DNA from: CBDCWQ01 sp965223435
Lineage (GTDB): Bacteria; Myxococcota; Kuafuiibacteriia; Kuafuiibacteriales; Kuafuiibacteriaceae
DNA: 64,000 bases
Direction of reading: 5' to 3'
Assembly (NCBI GenBank): GCA_965223435.1
Contig: CBDCWQ010000020.1
Location: 558,001 to 622,000, forward strand
Position 1 is the stretch's first letter. Each line of letters starts with the position of its first letter. The translations under genes were made by a program, and so were the position numbers. The notes under the pieces were generated by a model, which had not been told where the DNA came from, did no database searches, and worked only from the letters and a program-made list of their open reading frames with translations. Positions 1 to 8,505 of this stretch are shown piece after piece.

Positions 1-1843
1 GCCTGAGTCGTTGTTCCCACCTCCCGGTCATGGCCACGTCCTTGACGCTCGGATGAACGAGCCCTATCAGGCGAAATCCTTTCTCGGTGGCCACCAGACT
101 CTTACCCTGACGCTCGATATACCCGCGCTGAATGAGGGTTTCGATGGTCGCGGCGCGCGTCGCTGGCGTACCCAGCCCGCAATCGCGCATGGCATCAAAA
201 AGGGCCTCGTCATCGAGCGTTCGGCCGGCCGTTTCCATTGCGCTCAGAAGCGCGGCATCGGTCAGGTGTTTTGGAGGCTGCGTCGTTTTATCTTCGCTTC
301 GGGCATTTTGGGGCAACACGGTTTGGTGGGGGCGGAGGACCGGCAGGCTTCGCTCTTCGGACTTTTGTTTTTTTGGGGACTTCTTTTTGCTGGGGGAGGG
401 GTCGAGACACTTCCAGCCCTCCTCGACCACGACGACGCCCTTGGAGCGAAAACGATCAATCAGGGCGTCCGGGTCTGCCAACTGCAGCCGGGGGGGATTG
501 ATGATGGCGGTGACGACGTGGGTGTAAGCCCTGATGTGGTCGTCATGCCAAGCGCTGAGGAGGCGGCGGCAAGCCAAATCATAGATGCGCTCTTCGTCCG
601 CGGTCAGCGTCACCCGCGTGGGATCGGTTGTGGTCGGGATGATGGCGTGGTGGTCTTGGAGTTTGGTGTCGTCGGTGTACCTTCGCCCCAGGGGCTGTCC
701 GGTTCGGTGGTGGACTTGGTTGGGATAGCGGTTCTTGATATGGCCGAGGATGGGCGGCAGCGTTTTTTCTACCGCCTTGGATAGATGGCGGCAGTCGGTC
801 CTCGGATAGGAAAGGAGCTTTTTGTCCTGGTAGAGTCGCTGCGCGATTTCGAGCGTCTTATTGGCTGAAAAGCCGAAAAGGCGGTTGGCGTGTCGTTGGA
901 GCTCATTCAGATCGTAGAGCTTCGGGGGCGGCAGGCGTTTTTTCTCTTCGCGGATCTGTTCGACCTCACCACGGCCGGTTTTGGCCCGGGCCAAAATCGC
1001 TGCAATTTCTGGGGCATTTTTTGGCAAGCGGCTTGTGGTGCGGTCTTCGGGCTTACTGGGCGCATCCGCGGGGGCGGAGGGCTGCTGGGCGCCTGAAGCT
1101 TGGCTTGGTGTCTTGGGGCCGTGGTAGACGCCGTCATAGCGTGGTGAGGCCTCCGCCTGTCGGGGGTCCTTGCCTTGTACCAAAAACGTGGCGCGGATCT
1201 CCGTGTATTCTTCAGGCACAAAGTCTCGGATCGCTTGGTCGCGGTCGACGATCATGGCGAGGGTTGGGGTCTGAACGCGGCCTACAGAGAACTTTCCGTC
1301 GCAGGCCAGAGAATAGGCGCGCGAGAAGTTGAGACCGACGAGCCAGTCTGCGCGACTGCGACCGCGCGCGTTGTCGGCCAGTCCATCAAAATCGGACGAC
1401 GGTTTGAGGCTTTGAAAACCGTCTCGGATCGCTTGGGGGGTCAATGAGGAGATCCAAAGTCGCATGACCGGTAGACGCGCGCCCACCGACTCGTAGATGT
1501 AGCGGAAGATCAGTTCACCTTCGCGTCCGGCATCGGTTGCGCAGACGATTTGCTTGGCGGTTCGTGCGTGAAGGACCTTTTTTACGATCTCAAATTGTTT
1601 GCGGGTCTTTTCATAAATCGTGAGCGGCCATTGGTTCGGCAGCATGGGAAGGCGGCCGAGATCCCAGACGCGCCATGCGGGATCGATTTCGTGGGGTTGA
1701 GCGAGGGCTACGAGGTGCCCGACGGCCCAGGTGACCGCGTAGCCGCCCCCGTGCAAGAAACCGTCGCCTCTTTGATGCGCCCCAAGTACGCGAGCAATGT
1801 CGCGGGCAACACTCGGTTTTTCGGCCAAGACGATCGTAGTCAT
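1..1843 (-). CDS. topB: DNA topoisomerase III, 3' end outside window
   Basis: Type IA topoisomerase, which passes single DNA strands through a transient 5'-phosphotyrosyl break to decatenate and relax DNA. It starts at an ATG at 1843 reading MTTIVLAEKPSVARD, the typical TopB N-terminus opening the TOPRIM fold. The TOPRIM metal motif DAGREGELI lies near residue 105. The segment LLSYPRTDCRHL near residue 343 matches the active-site Tyr region of the family. The frame stays open to base 1, so about 610 residues are visible and the C-terminus is missing. The closest alternative is another TopIA paralogue, but the N-terminal start and motif spacing favour TopB. The next gene upstream on the same strand is the symporter at 1894-3321, about 50 bp away, so co-transcription is possible but functionally unexplained. 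Confidence 0.93.
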   Translation of the reverse strand, partial: MTTIVLAEKPSVARDIARVLGAHQRGDGFLHGGGYAVTWAVGHLVALAQPHEIDPAWRVWDLGRLPMLPNQWPLTIYEKTRKQFEIVKKVLHARTAKQIVCATDAGREGELIFRYIYESVGARLPVMRLWISSLTPQAIRDGFQSLKPSSDFDGLADNARGRSRADWLVGLNFSRAYSLACDGKFSVGRVQTPTLAMIVDRDQAIRDFVPEEYTEIRATFLVQGKDPRQAEASPRYDGVYHGPKTPSQASGAQQPSAPADAPSKPEDRTTSRLPKNAPEIAAILARAKTGRGEVEQIREEKKRLPPPKLYDLNELQRHANRLFGFSANKTLEIAQRLYQDKKLLSYPRTDCRHLSKAVEKTLPPILGHIKNRYPNQVHHRTGQPLGRRYTDDTKLQDHHAIIPTTTDPTRVTLTADEERIYDLACRRLLSAWHDDHIRAYTHVVTAIINPPRLQLADPDALIDRFRSKGVVVVEEGWKCLDPSPSKKKSPKKQKSEERSLPVLRPHQTVLPQNARSEDKTTQPPKHLTDAALLSAMETAGRTLDDEALFDAMRDCGLGTPATRAATIETLIQRGYIERQGKSLVATEKGFRLIGLVHPSVKDVAMTGRWEQRLR

Positions 1844-1893
1844 GACCCTTCGGGATTAACACAAGCTGCACCCGGTAGACGACCCCATTTCGT

Positions 1894-3321
1894 TCAGTTG
1901 AAGCGGCGCGACAACCCGAAACAGGCAAGGCCGACAACCATGCCTGGGACCACTTCGTAGATGGCCCCGTGAAGGCCAAGCCCAAAGCGCCAGAAGATGG
2001 ACGCCGCCAGCCCAAGGAGCATCATGGTGAGCGCCCAGCGGCCAGACAGGGGAAGGCCAAACACGCGCACGATCAATACCGGCCCAAGTCCGGAGGCGAG
2101 CGCCGACCAAGCGATGGCGACGAGCGTGAATACACTTTTGCTTCCAAAGAGGGCGACGCCCAGGGCCAAGAGGGCGACCGCGATGGTCGTCATTTTGGTG
2201 ACCAGATACCCCGACTTGGTTTTGGGAAGAACGTCTTGCGACAGCGCAGCCGAACACACCAAAACCTGAGAGTCGGCCGTAGACATCGTTGCCGCAAAAA
2301 GCCCCGCAAGAAGAACTCCTAAAAATCCCGCGGGCAATAGAGCCTCTGCAAGCCGAGGAAGGGCCAGCTCGGAATCGAAGCTTCCCGTTTTCGGAAGAAG
2401 GAGCCTGCACAGAAGCCCAGCGGTGATGCACAGAATGGTAAAGGTGATGTACCATGCGAAGTAGATGTTTCGGGTGCTGCGGATATCCTTGGGGTCGCGG
2501 AGGGCCATCGCCCGGACCATCACATGGGGCTGTCCGATGACGCCCAAGCCGGCGCCAAGCCAGCCGAGCGCATAGGGCGAAAAGCCGAGCGGAAGGCCTT
2601 CAGGAATCCAGCGAACCAGGTCTGGGTCTTCCGCATAGAGACCCTGGTAAAGCGAAAAGGGCCCCCCCGCTTCATAAAGAGCGGTGCCGGTCAAGATGGC
2701 GATGGCGGTGAGCATCACGCCGGATTGGGCCGCATCGGTCCAGATGGAGGCTCGGATGCCGCCCGAGAAGCAGTAAAGAACAATGACCATGGCCCCGAGC
2801 ATGGCGCCGCTGGCGTAGGGCCAGCCGAACAGCACGTGAAGGGCCTTGCTGCCCGCATGGAGTTGCGCACCCGCGTAGGTCCCCAAAAAGATCACGGTGA
2901 TGAGCGACCCCACCACCGCCACCGATCGCTGGGTCTGTCCGCGATGGTCGGTGGCCAAAAAACCCGAAAAGGAAAGACTTTGACGGGCCTCACTCTTTTC
3001 TCTTAGGCGTCGGTGCACAAAAAGCCAGGCGAGCCAGTCACCGCCAATCCAACCGACCATGATCCAAATGGAACCAAGACCCTCGTTGTAGGTTGCCCCG
3101 ATCAAGCCGACAAACATGAAACCACTGCTGTTGGTGGCCACGGCGGACAGCGCCGTCAGCCAGGGGCCGACGTTTCGGCCGGCCAAGAGGTAGTCGACCT
3201 CTGTTTTTTGCGCACGCCGAACCGACAGCACGCCGATGGCAACAAACGCGAACAGAAACAGGGTGAAGGTGCCGATGACCGGCCAGTTTTCCAGGTTGTC
3301 GGTGGTCACGCCCGGCACCAT
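1894..3321 (-). CDS. sodium:solute symporter (SSS family)
   Basis: Inner-membrane Na+-coupled transporter of the SSS/PutP-PanF superfamily, 475 residues, close to the usual length. Many hydrophobic helices run through the whole protein. The N-terminal region has the family pattern DYLLAGRNVGPWLTALSAVATNSSGFMFVG, in which the AGR and the Ser-rich unwound helix contribute to the sodium site of family members. A PYASGAMLGAM segment and a C-terminal hydrophobic block complete the LeuT-like core. The nearest relatives by pattern are proline and pantothenate symporters, but the substrate cannot be told from the sequence. The start at 3321 is the first in-frame start. It has no regulator or pathway gene beside it. 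Confidence 0.88.
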   Translation of the reverse strand: MVPGVTTDNLENWPVIGTFTLFLFAFVAIGVLSVRRAQKTEVDYLLAGRNVGPWLTALSAVATNSSGFMFVGLIGATYNEGLGSIWIMVGWIGGDWLAWLFVHRRLREKSEARQSLSFSGFLATDHRGQTQRSVAVVGSLITVIFLGTYAGAQLHAGSKALHVLFGWPYASGAMLGAMVIVLYCFSGGIRASIWTDAAQSGVMLTAIAILTGTALYEAGGPFSLYQGLYAEDPDLVRWIPEGLPLGFSPYALGWLGAGLGVIGQPHVMVRAMALRDPKDIRSTRNIYFAWYITFTILCITAGLLCRLLLPKTGSFDSELALPRLAEALLPAGFLGVLLAGLFAATMSTADSQVLVCSAALSQDVLPKTKSGYLVTKMTTIAVALLALGVALFGSKSVFTLVAIAWSALASGLGPVLIVRVFGLPLSGRWALTMMLLGLAASIFWRFGLGLHGAIYEVVPGMVVGLACFGLSRRFN

Positions 3322-3548
3322 CGAAACACGACCGAAGAGATGCGTAACCCCTTTTCTCTTGCCCCTGCGCCTCGGTCCACCGGGCGAAGGCAGGCGGTAT
3401 GTCCCCTAAGGGTAGTTTCTAGGTCGACGACTCAAGGCCACAAGAACGGGAGGCGGCGGGCAAGGCCCACCTGGGATTCCAGCCTTCCTTCTCCATGATC
3501 CGTTGAATCGTGCCCAAAAGCATGAGCTCTCTTCGATACAGAAGCACA

Positions 3549-3752
3549 CTAGCGGTCTTCCAAAGAAAACCCGCAGTCTTCAGGGCACGAAACCTGGGGC
3601 CAGCGATCCCGCCCCAAGGGTTTGTTGGCAAAGTCGTCCAGTAGGATCGGATCTCGTTCGTTGGGAGTGCGCTCGATGGGATCCTGCTCTTCTTCTTCCG
3701 TCTTCTGTCGGACGGGAGGTGTGGGCTTGTCAGCGCCCGCTTTCGTTCGCAT
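3549..3752 (-). CDS. possible small acidic protein overlapping the preceding gene
   Basis: A 67-codon frame starting with ATG at 3752 inside the last 23 bases of the gene ending at 3730, in a different frame. The product is charged, with an acidic EEEEQDPIE stretch and a C-terminal part containing two Cys residues, and has no recognisable domain. Overlap at the stop codon of a gene on the same strand suggests translational coupling. It could instead be the real C-terminus of the upstream protein displaced by a second frameshift, or not coding at all. The remaining bases between 3322 and 3548 hold nothing else that I can identify. Confidence 0.3.
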   Translation of the reverse strand: MRTKAGADKPTPPVRQKTEEEEQDPIERTPNERDPILLDDFANKPLGRDRWPQVSCPEDCGFSLEDR

Positions 3753-5451
3753 CGATGATCTGTTCCAGCGAACGCGCAAACTCAAGCGCGAATTCAAAGC
3801 CCTGCCGACCCGTGACCGCATCCGGATCGGACATGTGATGCATCAGAGTGCCTTTCAAGGCCTCAAGGTGGCCCAAAATCTTAGCGGACGGATCCACAAA
3901 ACGGTAAAGCTGAATAAGCCGGTCGATACGGCTACGAAGGGCCACCAAAAGATACCCCACGGCAAAGTCTGGCCCTGTAAGGGCCATCCTATCGATTTCT
4001 TGGTACAGCTGTTCCGCATTCACCTCTTCCAACACCTTGCGGATATCGTGATGGGCGTTGTCCCATGGGGTCCCAGGGGGGCTCTCTTCGCGGTACAGCT
4101 GGGAGAGCGTAAGCATCGGTGAAGCATCGCGAAAAAGGGGTGAATTGGACCGGAAGGTCTGCAAGCGACCGAGTTTCTCTGCCCACTCGGCTCGACGTGC
4201 GCCTGGCAATTCGTCGTGCAACGCGAGCAAAGTCAGCTCCAGTCGAAAGATGAGGGCGTTCAGCTCGTAGACTGCATTTCTGAGCGCGTGTTCCCGCACA
4301 ATTCCCGGATCTACTTGAGCCAGTGTTTCCTTAACGCCCGCGATCACCCATGGACGGATGGGGGCATCGCTGGAGATTGCGGCCACGATGGCCTGCAGCG
4401 TGTCCAAGGGCGGCAGTTTTCCGGATACCCCGTTGACTTGCCCCTCCTGGTACCAAGCCATTCCGCGATGACGGTTCGATAAGTCGGTCCGTCCGGCGAG
4501 ATCGGCCCACGCGATGTGGGTCGCGCCCACCCTCGGGTCACGGTACTCCAGCACAACGAGGAAACGGCCATCAAAGAACTCCCACGACACCCAATGTGCG
4601 CCCATGCCCGACGCAGCAATCGCTCGTGATATGGACCGAAGGACGCTATCTAGTATGACGCCCCGCACCATCTGGGTCGTGTCTGTCACGGCCTCGTTCA
4701 GCACCTCCAGTCGGTTTTGCGATTGGATCCAAAACTCGAGGGCACGAGCCCAAGACTCACCCTGTTCGGCAGCCGCCGCAAACCCGTCGACTTGGTCTCG
4801 ATATCGGCGCGTTTGGGTCAGCATTTCCTCAGCTTGACGCGAAATCAGTGCATAGCGAGACCTCTCGATTGTAACGAGTGGAAGGTCTTTTTCCCATTCG
4901 CCATAACCGTGCACTGCTTCGGTTGCCCTGTGGAGGAGCTCTTTCGCCGCACAGCGAGTAAACAGCCAACGACGTTCAACCGACAGGCGTTTGAGCGCGA
5001 ACTCTCGGGCATCGAGCGTGTTGGCCCCAAAAACGTGAATGTTGAGCGTTCTGCATTCCTCTTCGATGGGCGGGGGTGGCGGGGGCTCGGAGACCTTTGA
5101 CGCGTCGTAGGCAACCCGTGTGACTTCGGAGCCGGTCCCGGTCGTCTCGGTTGCTAAAACGGGCTGCTGATTGGTCCTTGGCCCTTCGATTCGGTCATAC
5201 ACATCGATGAACCAAATGAGCGCCGTGCTCGAGGTCAAAAGGGTGGAGAGATCCTGGATCCGCTGGCTCGAGTATGGGAAGCCGTGGTCCGCCACAAACG
5301 CCTGAACCCCGGCCCAAAGGGCATCGCCTTCGCGCCTGAAAAACTCTGATTTGGGGTGTTCAGGGTGGGCCTGGGAGAATTCGAAGAGCGCAAGAACCAG
5401 CCCCAAAGTGGCCTCAAGATGAAACGACTGTTCTTGGCGTTTGCTGGCCAC
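3730..5451 (-). CDS. C-terminal part of a large toroid-like secreted protein (frameshift fragment)
   Basis: Mostly helical 573-residue frame with the first available start (GTG) at 5451. The start is probably artificial. The frame is open upstream to 5625, and the extra codons read as good protein (for example HIEFGGKRYYGTHYF) continuing directly into the sequence after 5451. That upstream stretch overlaps the last 30-odd codons of the N-terminal frame at 5517-7553, so both look like pieces of one gene broken by a single-base shift near 5556-5568. The product contains a Pro-rich linker (EPPPPPPIEEE) about residue 123. The rest is amphipathic helices with no catalytic motif I recognise. Function is unknown. 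It may act with the N-terminal half as an extracytoplasmic protein. Confidence 0.6.
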   Translation of the reverse strand: MASKRQEQSFHLEATLGLVLALFEFSQAHPEHPKSEFFRREGDALWAGVQAFVADHGFPYSSQRIQDLSTLLTSSTALIWFIDVYDRIEGPRTNQQPVLATETTGTGSEVTRVAYDASKVSEPPPPPPIEEECRTLNIHVFGANTLDAREFALKRLSVERRWLFTRCAAKELLHRATEAVHGYGEWEKDLPLVTIERSRYALISRQAEEMLTQTRRYRDQVDGFAAAAEQGESWARALEFWIQSQNRLEVLNEAVTDTTQMVRGVILDSVLRSISRAIAASGMGAHWVSWEFFDGRFLVVLEYRDPRVGATHIAWADLAGRTDLSNRHRGMAWYQEGQVNGVSGKLPPLDTLQAIVAAISSDAPIRPWVIAGVKETLAQVDPGIVREHALRNAVYELNALIFRLELTLLALHDELPGARRAEWAEKLGRLQTFRSNSPLFRDASPMLTLSQLYREESPPGTPWDNAHHDIRKVLEEVNAEQLYQEIDRMALTGPDFAVGYLLVALRSRIDRLIQLYRFVDPSAKILGHLEALKGTLMHHMSDPDAVTGRQGFEFALEFARSLEQIIDANESGR

Positions 5452-5516
5452 GATGTATCGGTCCTCGAACCGATCGAAGAAATAGTGCGTGCCATAGTAT
5501 CGCTTGCCGCCGAACT

Positions 5517-7553
5517 CTATGTGTTTTGCGAAGGCGAGGGTGGTGAACTCGAAACAGCGTCCTCTAGCCGGTCGATGTGGTCGGGGCCTGGCAGGTCGTC
5601 GTAGTCTACAGACAGCGCCAACCAGCTACAGTTGTCGATGGCCACGTGCGGTGAACGAACAAAATGAAAGGTGCCCGCGGTGCTTTCGAGGCGAACATCC
5701 GCGCGTACGGCTCCCGCTTCGAGCTTGAGAAGGACCGCGTCCCGAGAAATCCGATGGCCTTTGCCCAGTTCCCGCAGGTCTTGAGCGCTGACCATCAGGC
5801 CGCCGGTGGACACCCGGCCCCATTCATTTTTTGTCAACGCACCTTCGATGTCCGCTCGTTTTTGAGAGGTTACGGCGGCACGGGTGAGCGCGTCGTTGAG
5901 GTCCTGGCGCCAGCGTGTGTTGTCTTCGTCCCAGAGCACGTAGAAGATCCCGTCTCGCAGCGCACTACGCCACTTCTCGAGGTGGTCGCGGGAAAGTTCG
6001 AGTTCGTCCGCGTGGTTGAGCGCATGGTTCAAGACGCTGAGCACATCGAGGTTGTGCTCAGTCACCACGTTTTGGGCCCGGACTTCCTCTTTGAGGATGC
6101 GAAATTCACCTTCGGTCAAGGTCTTGGGGGCTTCTTCCTCAGGCGCCGTGGCCGCGTCGCCCTTTTCAAACCGACGTCCGACTTGAGGTGGATTCGCGGG
6201 GTCGAAGTGGTCGTAACCAAGGGCGTCGAGAACATCCGCGTAGTCCCACGCTTCACCCTGAAGAGCGAGCCGCTGACCTTGGGGCCCTTCGATGTTCCAT
6301 GGGGTGGCCGCTTGGTCTAAGCCCCTGGCTGTGAACCCCGCGGTCATGAGGCTGACGGTACGGCCGTCTTCGGTTACGCCCGAACGCCTGTGGACCTCGA
6401 GCCCACGAAGGGCCCGGGTGTAGCAGTCTCGAAAAAAAACCTGATCGGCATCGGAAGCGTCCTCAAAAGCCAAAGACGTTGCGAAGACGCCAAGGCCATG
6501 AACCACCCATGCGCTTGCCCCGGTGACGAGACGAGCGTCCTTCCAGTCGTCGCCCAACGTGTTCCATGAAAAAGGCCAGCCTTTGATGATCTCTGCCCCC
6601 TCGTGGGTGCCTTCTTCGGCCCGGTCGCACAGGTATCGCGCCAAGCCTTGGGCTCTTTCGCGGTCGACCAACGTGTCGCGTCGCGACCACTGGGCCAGCG
6701 CAATGCCCTGAGTGTATGCCCACACCCGCTCAAAGGCCGCAAGGTATTGGGAGTCGTAGGCCCGCCCCTCGGCGAAGTGGCTGACCAACCACCGCGACCC
6801 TTGGCCATCCTTCGCGAGATCGCGCTCGGCGGTCCCGTACTCGACTTGGTAGGCGATGTCTGGGGCCTCGCCGTTCTCACCGCCGAAGCGAAACAAACCC
6901 GCCTTCACCCTGAGGGCCTCTTCGTAGTTCCTGTCCGCCATGGACTCAAAGCGGGAAAGGCCGTCCCCGGTGCTGCCCATGCGCGGACCAAGCCCTGCGT
7001 CGCTCATGGTGTCGTCCCAAAAAAGCGCCGTTTTCACGCCGTGACCAAAGTACCCATACCCAGGTCGAAGGACCGCGGTGGATTCAAGAGGAACATAGCC
7101 CTCTTTGGGGGCGTCCCAAGCGAGTAGGCGGTCGAATGGGGTGTAGGCTACGACTGGGGGCGAAGGTGCAAAAACGAGCTGCCACCCCCCGTTGACGGCG
7201 GCCGGTGTGGCATCGCCTTCACCCAGCCAGGTGAACGGCAGGGCGGCGTCTGTATGCACCCAGTAACCCGCGCCCGCAACCAATGACGCGACGGGTTGGC
7301 CCCCCCGCCCTCCATCGAATTGCCCGGCGTCCCGTACCTCGTCCACCCGCCATACCGAAACGGCGGCTTCGCGCCACGCCGTAGGCAGGGTGGGTACATC
7401 GAACGGCGCGACCAGCAAGTTCCACCCGGGTTCGAGAACACCCGAGTGATGCCTTGGTGCCGCCTCTGGGCTCGAAGGTCCGCTGGCCATCGCTGGCAAA
7501 CCCAGCCCCAAAAACAGCGGAACCATTACACTCAGAACCCGTGAACGCTCCAT
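5517..7553 (-). CDS. N-terminal part of a large secreted protein with six-hairpin-like region (frameshift fragment)
   Basis: Start chosen at the ATG at 7553, preceded by a GGAGGGG ribosome site at a good distance; a GTG at 7565 lies within that ribosome-site context and is less likely. Residues 1-25 form a signal peptide ending near AMASG, so the product is exported. Residues about 40-200 contain tryptophan-rich repeats of the GWNLLVAPFD type. From about 215 the protein is helical with many aromatic residues and resembles alpha/alpha toroid (six-hairpin) folds. This is a pattern impression, not a family match. The frame ends at 5517 just after a stretch that aligns naturally with the other frame (5451-5625), implying a frameshift. 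Restored, the protein would be about 1270 residues. Confidence 0.6.
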   Translation of the reverse strand: MERSRVLSVMVPLFLGLGLPAMASGPSSPEAAPRHHSGVLEPGWNLLVAPFDVPTLPTAWREAAVSVWRVDEVRDAGQFDGGRGGQPVASLVAGAGYWVHTDAALPFTWLGEGDATPAAVNGGWQLVFAPSPPVVAYTPFDRLLAWDAPKEGYVPLESTAVLRPGYGYFGHGVKTALFWDDTMSDAGLGPRMGSTGDGLSRFESMADRNYEEALRVKAGLFRFGGENGEAPDIAYQVEYGTAERDLAKDGQGSRWLVSHFAEGRAYDSQYLAAFERVWAYTQGIALAQWSRRDTLVDRERAQGLARYLCDRAEEGTHEGAEIIKGWPFSWNTLGDDWKDARLVTGASAWVVHGLGVFATSLAFEDASDADQVFFRDCYTRALRGLEVHRRSGVTEDGRTVSLMTAGFTARGLDQAATPWNIEGPQGQRLALQGEAWDYADVLDALGYDHFDPANPPQVGRRFEKGDAATAPEEEAPKTLTEGEFRILKEEVRAQNVVTEHNLDVLSVLNHALNHADELELSRDHLEKWRSALRDGIFYVLWDEDNTRWRQDLNDALTRAAVTSQKRADIEGALTKNEWGRVSTGGLMVSAQDLRELGKGHRISRDAVLLKLEAGAVRADVRLESTAGTFHFVRSPHVAIDNCSWLALSVDYDDLPGPDHIDRLEDAVSSSPPSPSQNT

Positions 7554-8345
7554 GCCCCCCTCCACATCGACGGTTTTGTCGAATGGCGCACAACTCAGCG
7601 GTTGCTCCGAGCCGCGCGCGAAGACCCGAGCGGTACGTCTGCGTGCGGCCCTACACTCGCCTCGATTCGGTTCCTAACGACAAAACCCGTTGCACTGAAC
7701 GATACTCCTCGGGGCAAGTCAACCGCGATCCAGAGCGCCAGCCCGATCGACAAAGGCAATCCTGCCTGCAGGGTTTGCCGGCGTCTTGTTGGCCGACCTC
7801 ATGGATACGGGCGGCGAAAACGAAAGCACATGGCGGCAAAGATTGCCTACGCCGTTGAGTTTGGCGGCTTCGACACCCATCTGGTTTCTGCGCTCCAGTT
7901 TCTCATGGTTGTCGAACCCAATGCGTCGGGTACAAGTTAGCCGGTTGCGATCTACATCGATGAGCAACCTTCACGGATCGCGGAACACAAAACCGAGCGC
8001 CCGGCTACTTGGGCTGAAGCTTAAGCGCCGACCAGCACCTACAGACTACGATGGGGTCTCGCGGGAGAGCTCAAGATACCTCCATGAAAGAACTATTTGG
8101 CTTCGAACAGGTTGAGTCTGTGCCCGCTTCCAGCCGGTGCCATCAAGGGACAGAGATAGACCGGAGTGAGCCAGCGCGTCTATCACCGGCGGGTTTCTGC
8201 GCATACCGGCGTTTCTTACGCATACAAACAAAAATTAATGCATTTATTAGGTGTAGTTACGATGTTTAGTATAAAATATTTACGCATAATGCTTGCATAT
8301 GCGCAAGAATGATGCTGATGCACACCGAAGGAAGCGGTCGCCTCT
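7554..8345. other. 792-bp region without a convincing gene
   Basis: Short open frames on both strands have no domain, no consistent codon use and no good ribosome site. Nothing was recognised in 7554-8220. From about 8222 to 8290 the composition changes abruptly to AT-rich sequence (runs such as AAAAATTAATG and ATAAAATATT) in an otherwise GC-rich window. This could be a promoter region for the small frame at 8346 or the scar of an insertion or deletion. Confidence 0.5.
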
Positions 8346-8489
8346 GTGGCCCGTAAGACGCCAGAAGCCGAGCTTCAGGCCATCGAGGCCGCGGTCCGAG
8401 CACGCCCGGGTGGTGTGCCCCTCGAGGCGATCTCTCAAGCGCTGCCCGGTCACAATCGTCGCACCCTGCAGGCGCGACTCAAGGAATGA
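8346..8489 (+). CDS. 47-codon helix-turn-helix-like ORF or gene fragment
   Basis: GTG start at 8346; a weak AGGAAG ribosome site lies further upstream than usual. The product has an acidic first helix (AELQAIEAAVRARP) followed by PLEAISQALP and RRTLQARLKE, the spacing of a helix-turn-helix of the kind found at the C-terminus of Fic-like and winged-helix proteins. The frame stops right after the putative recognition helix, so it may be the remains of a longer protein. It follows the AT-rich patch at 8222-8290, unlike the surrounding DNA, which fits a decayed acquired gene. It ends only 16 bp before the 3' end of the convergent TPR gene. Confidence 0.3.
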   Translation: MARKTPEAELQAIEAAVRARPGGVPLEAISQALPGHNRRTLQARLKE

Positions 8490-8505
8490 TACATGGCCGC
8501 GCTTA

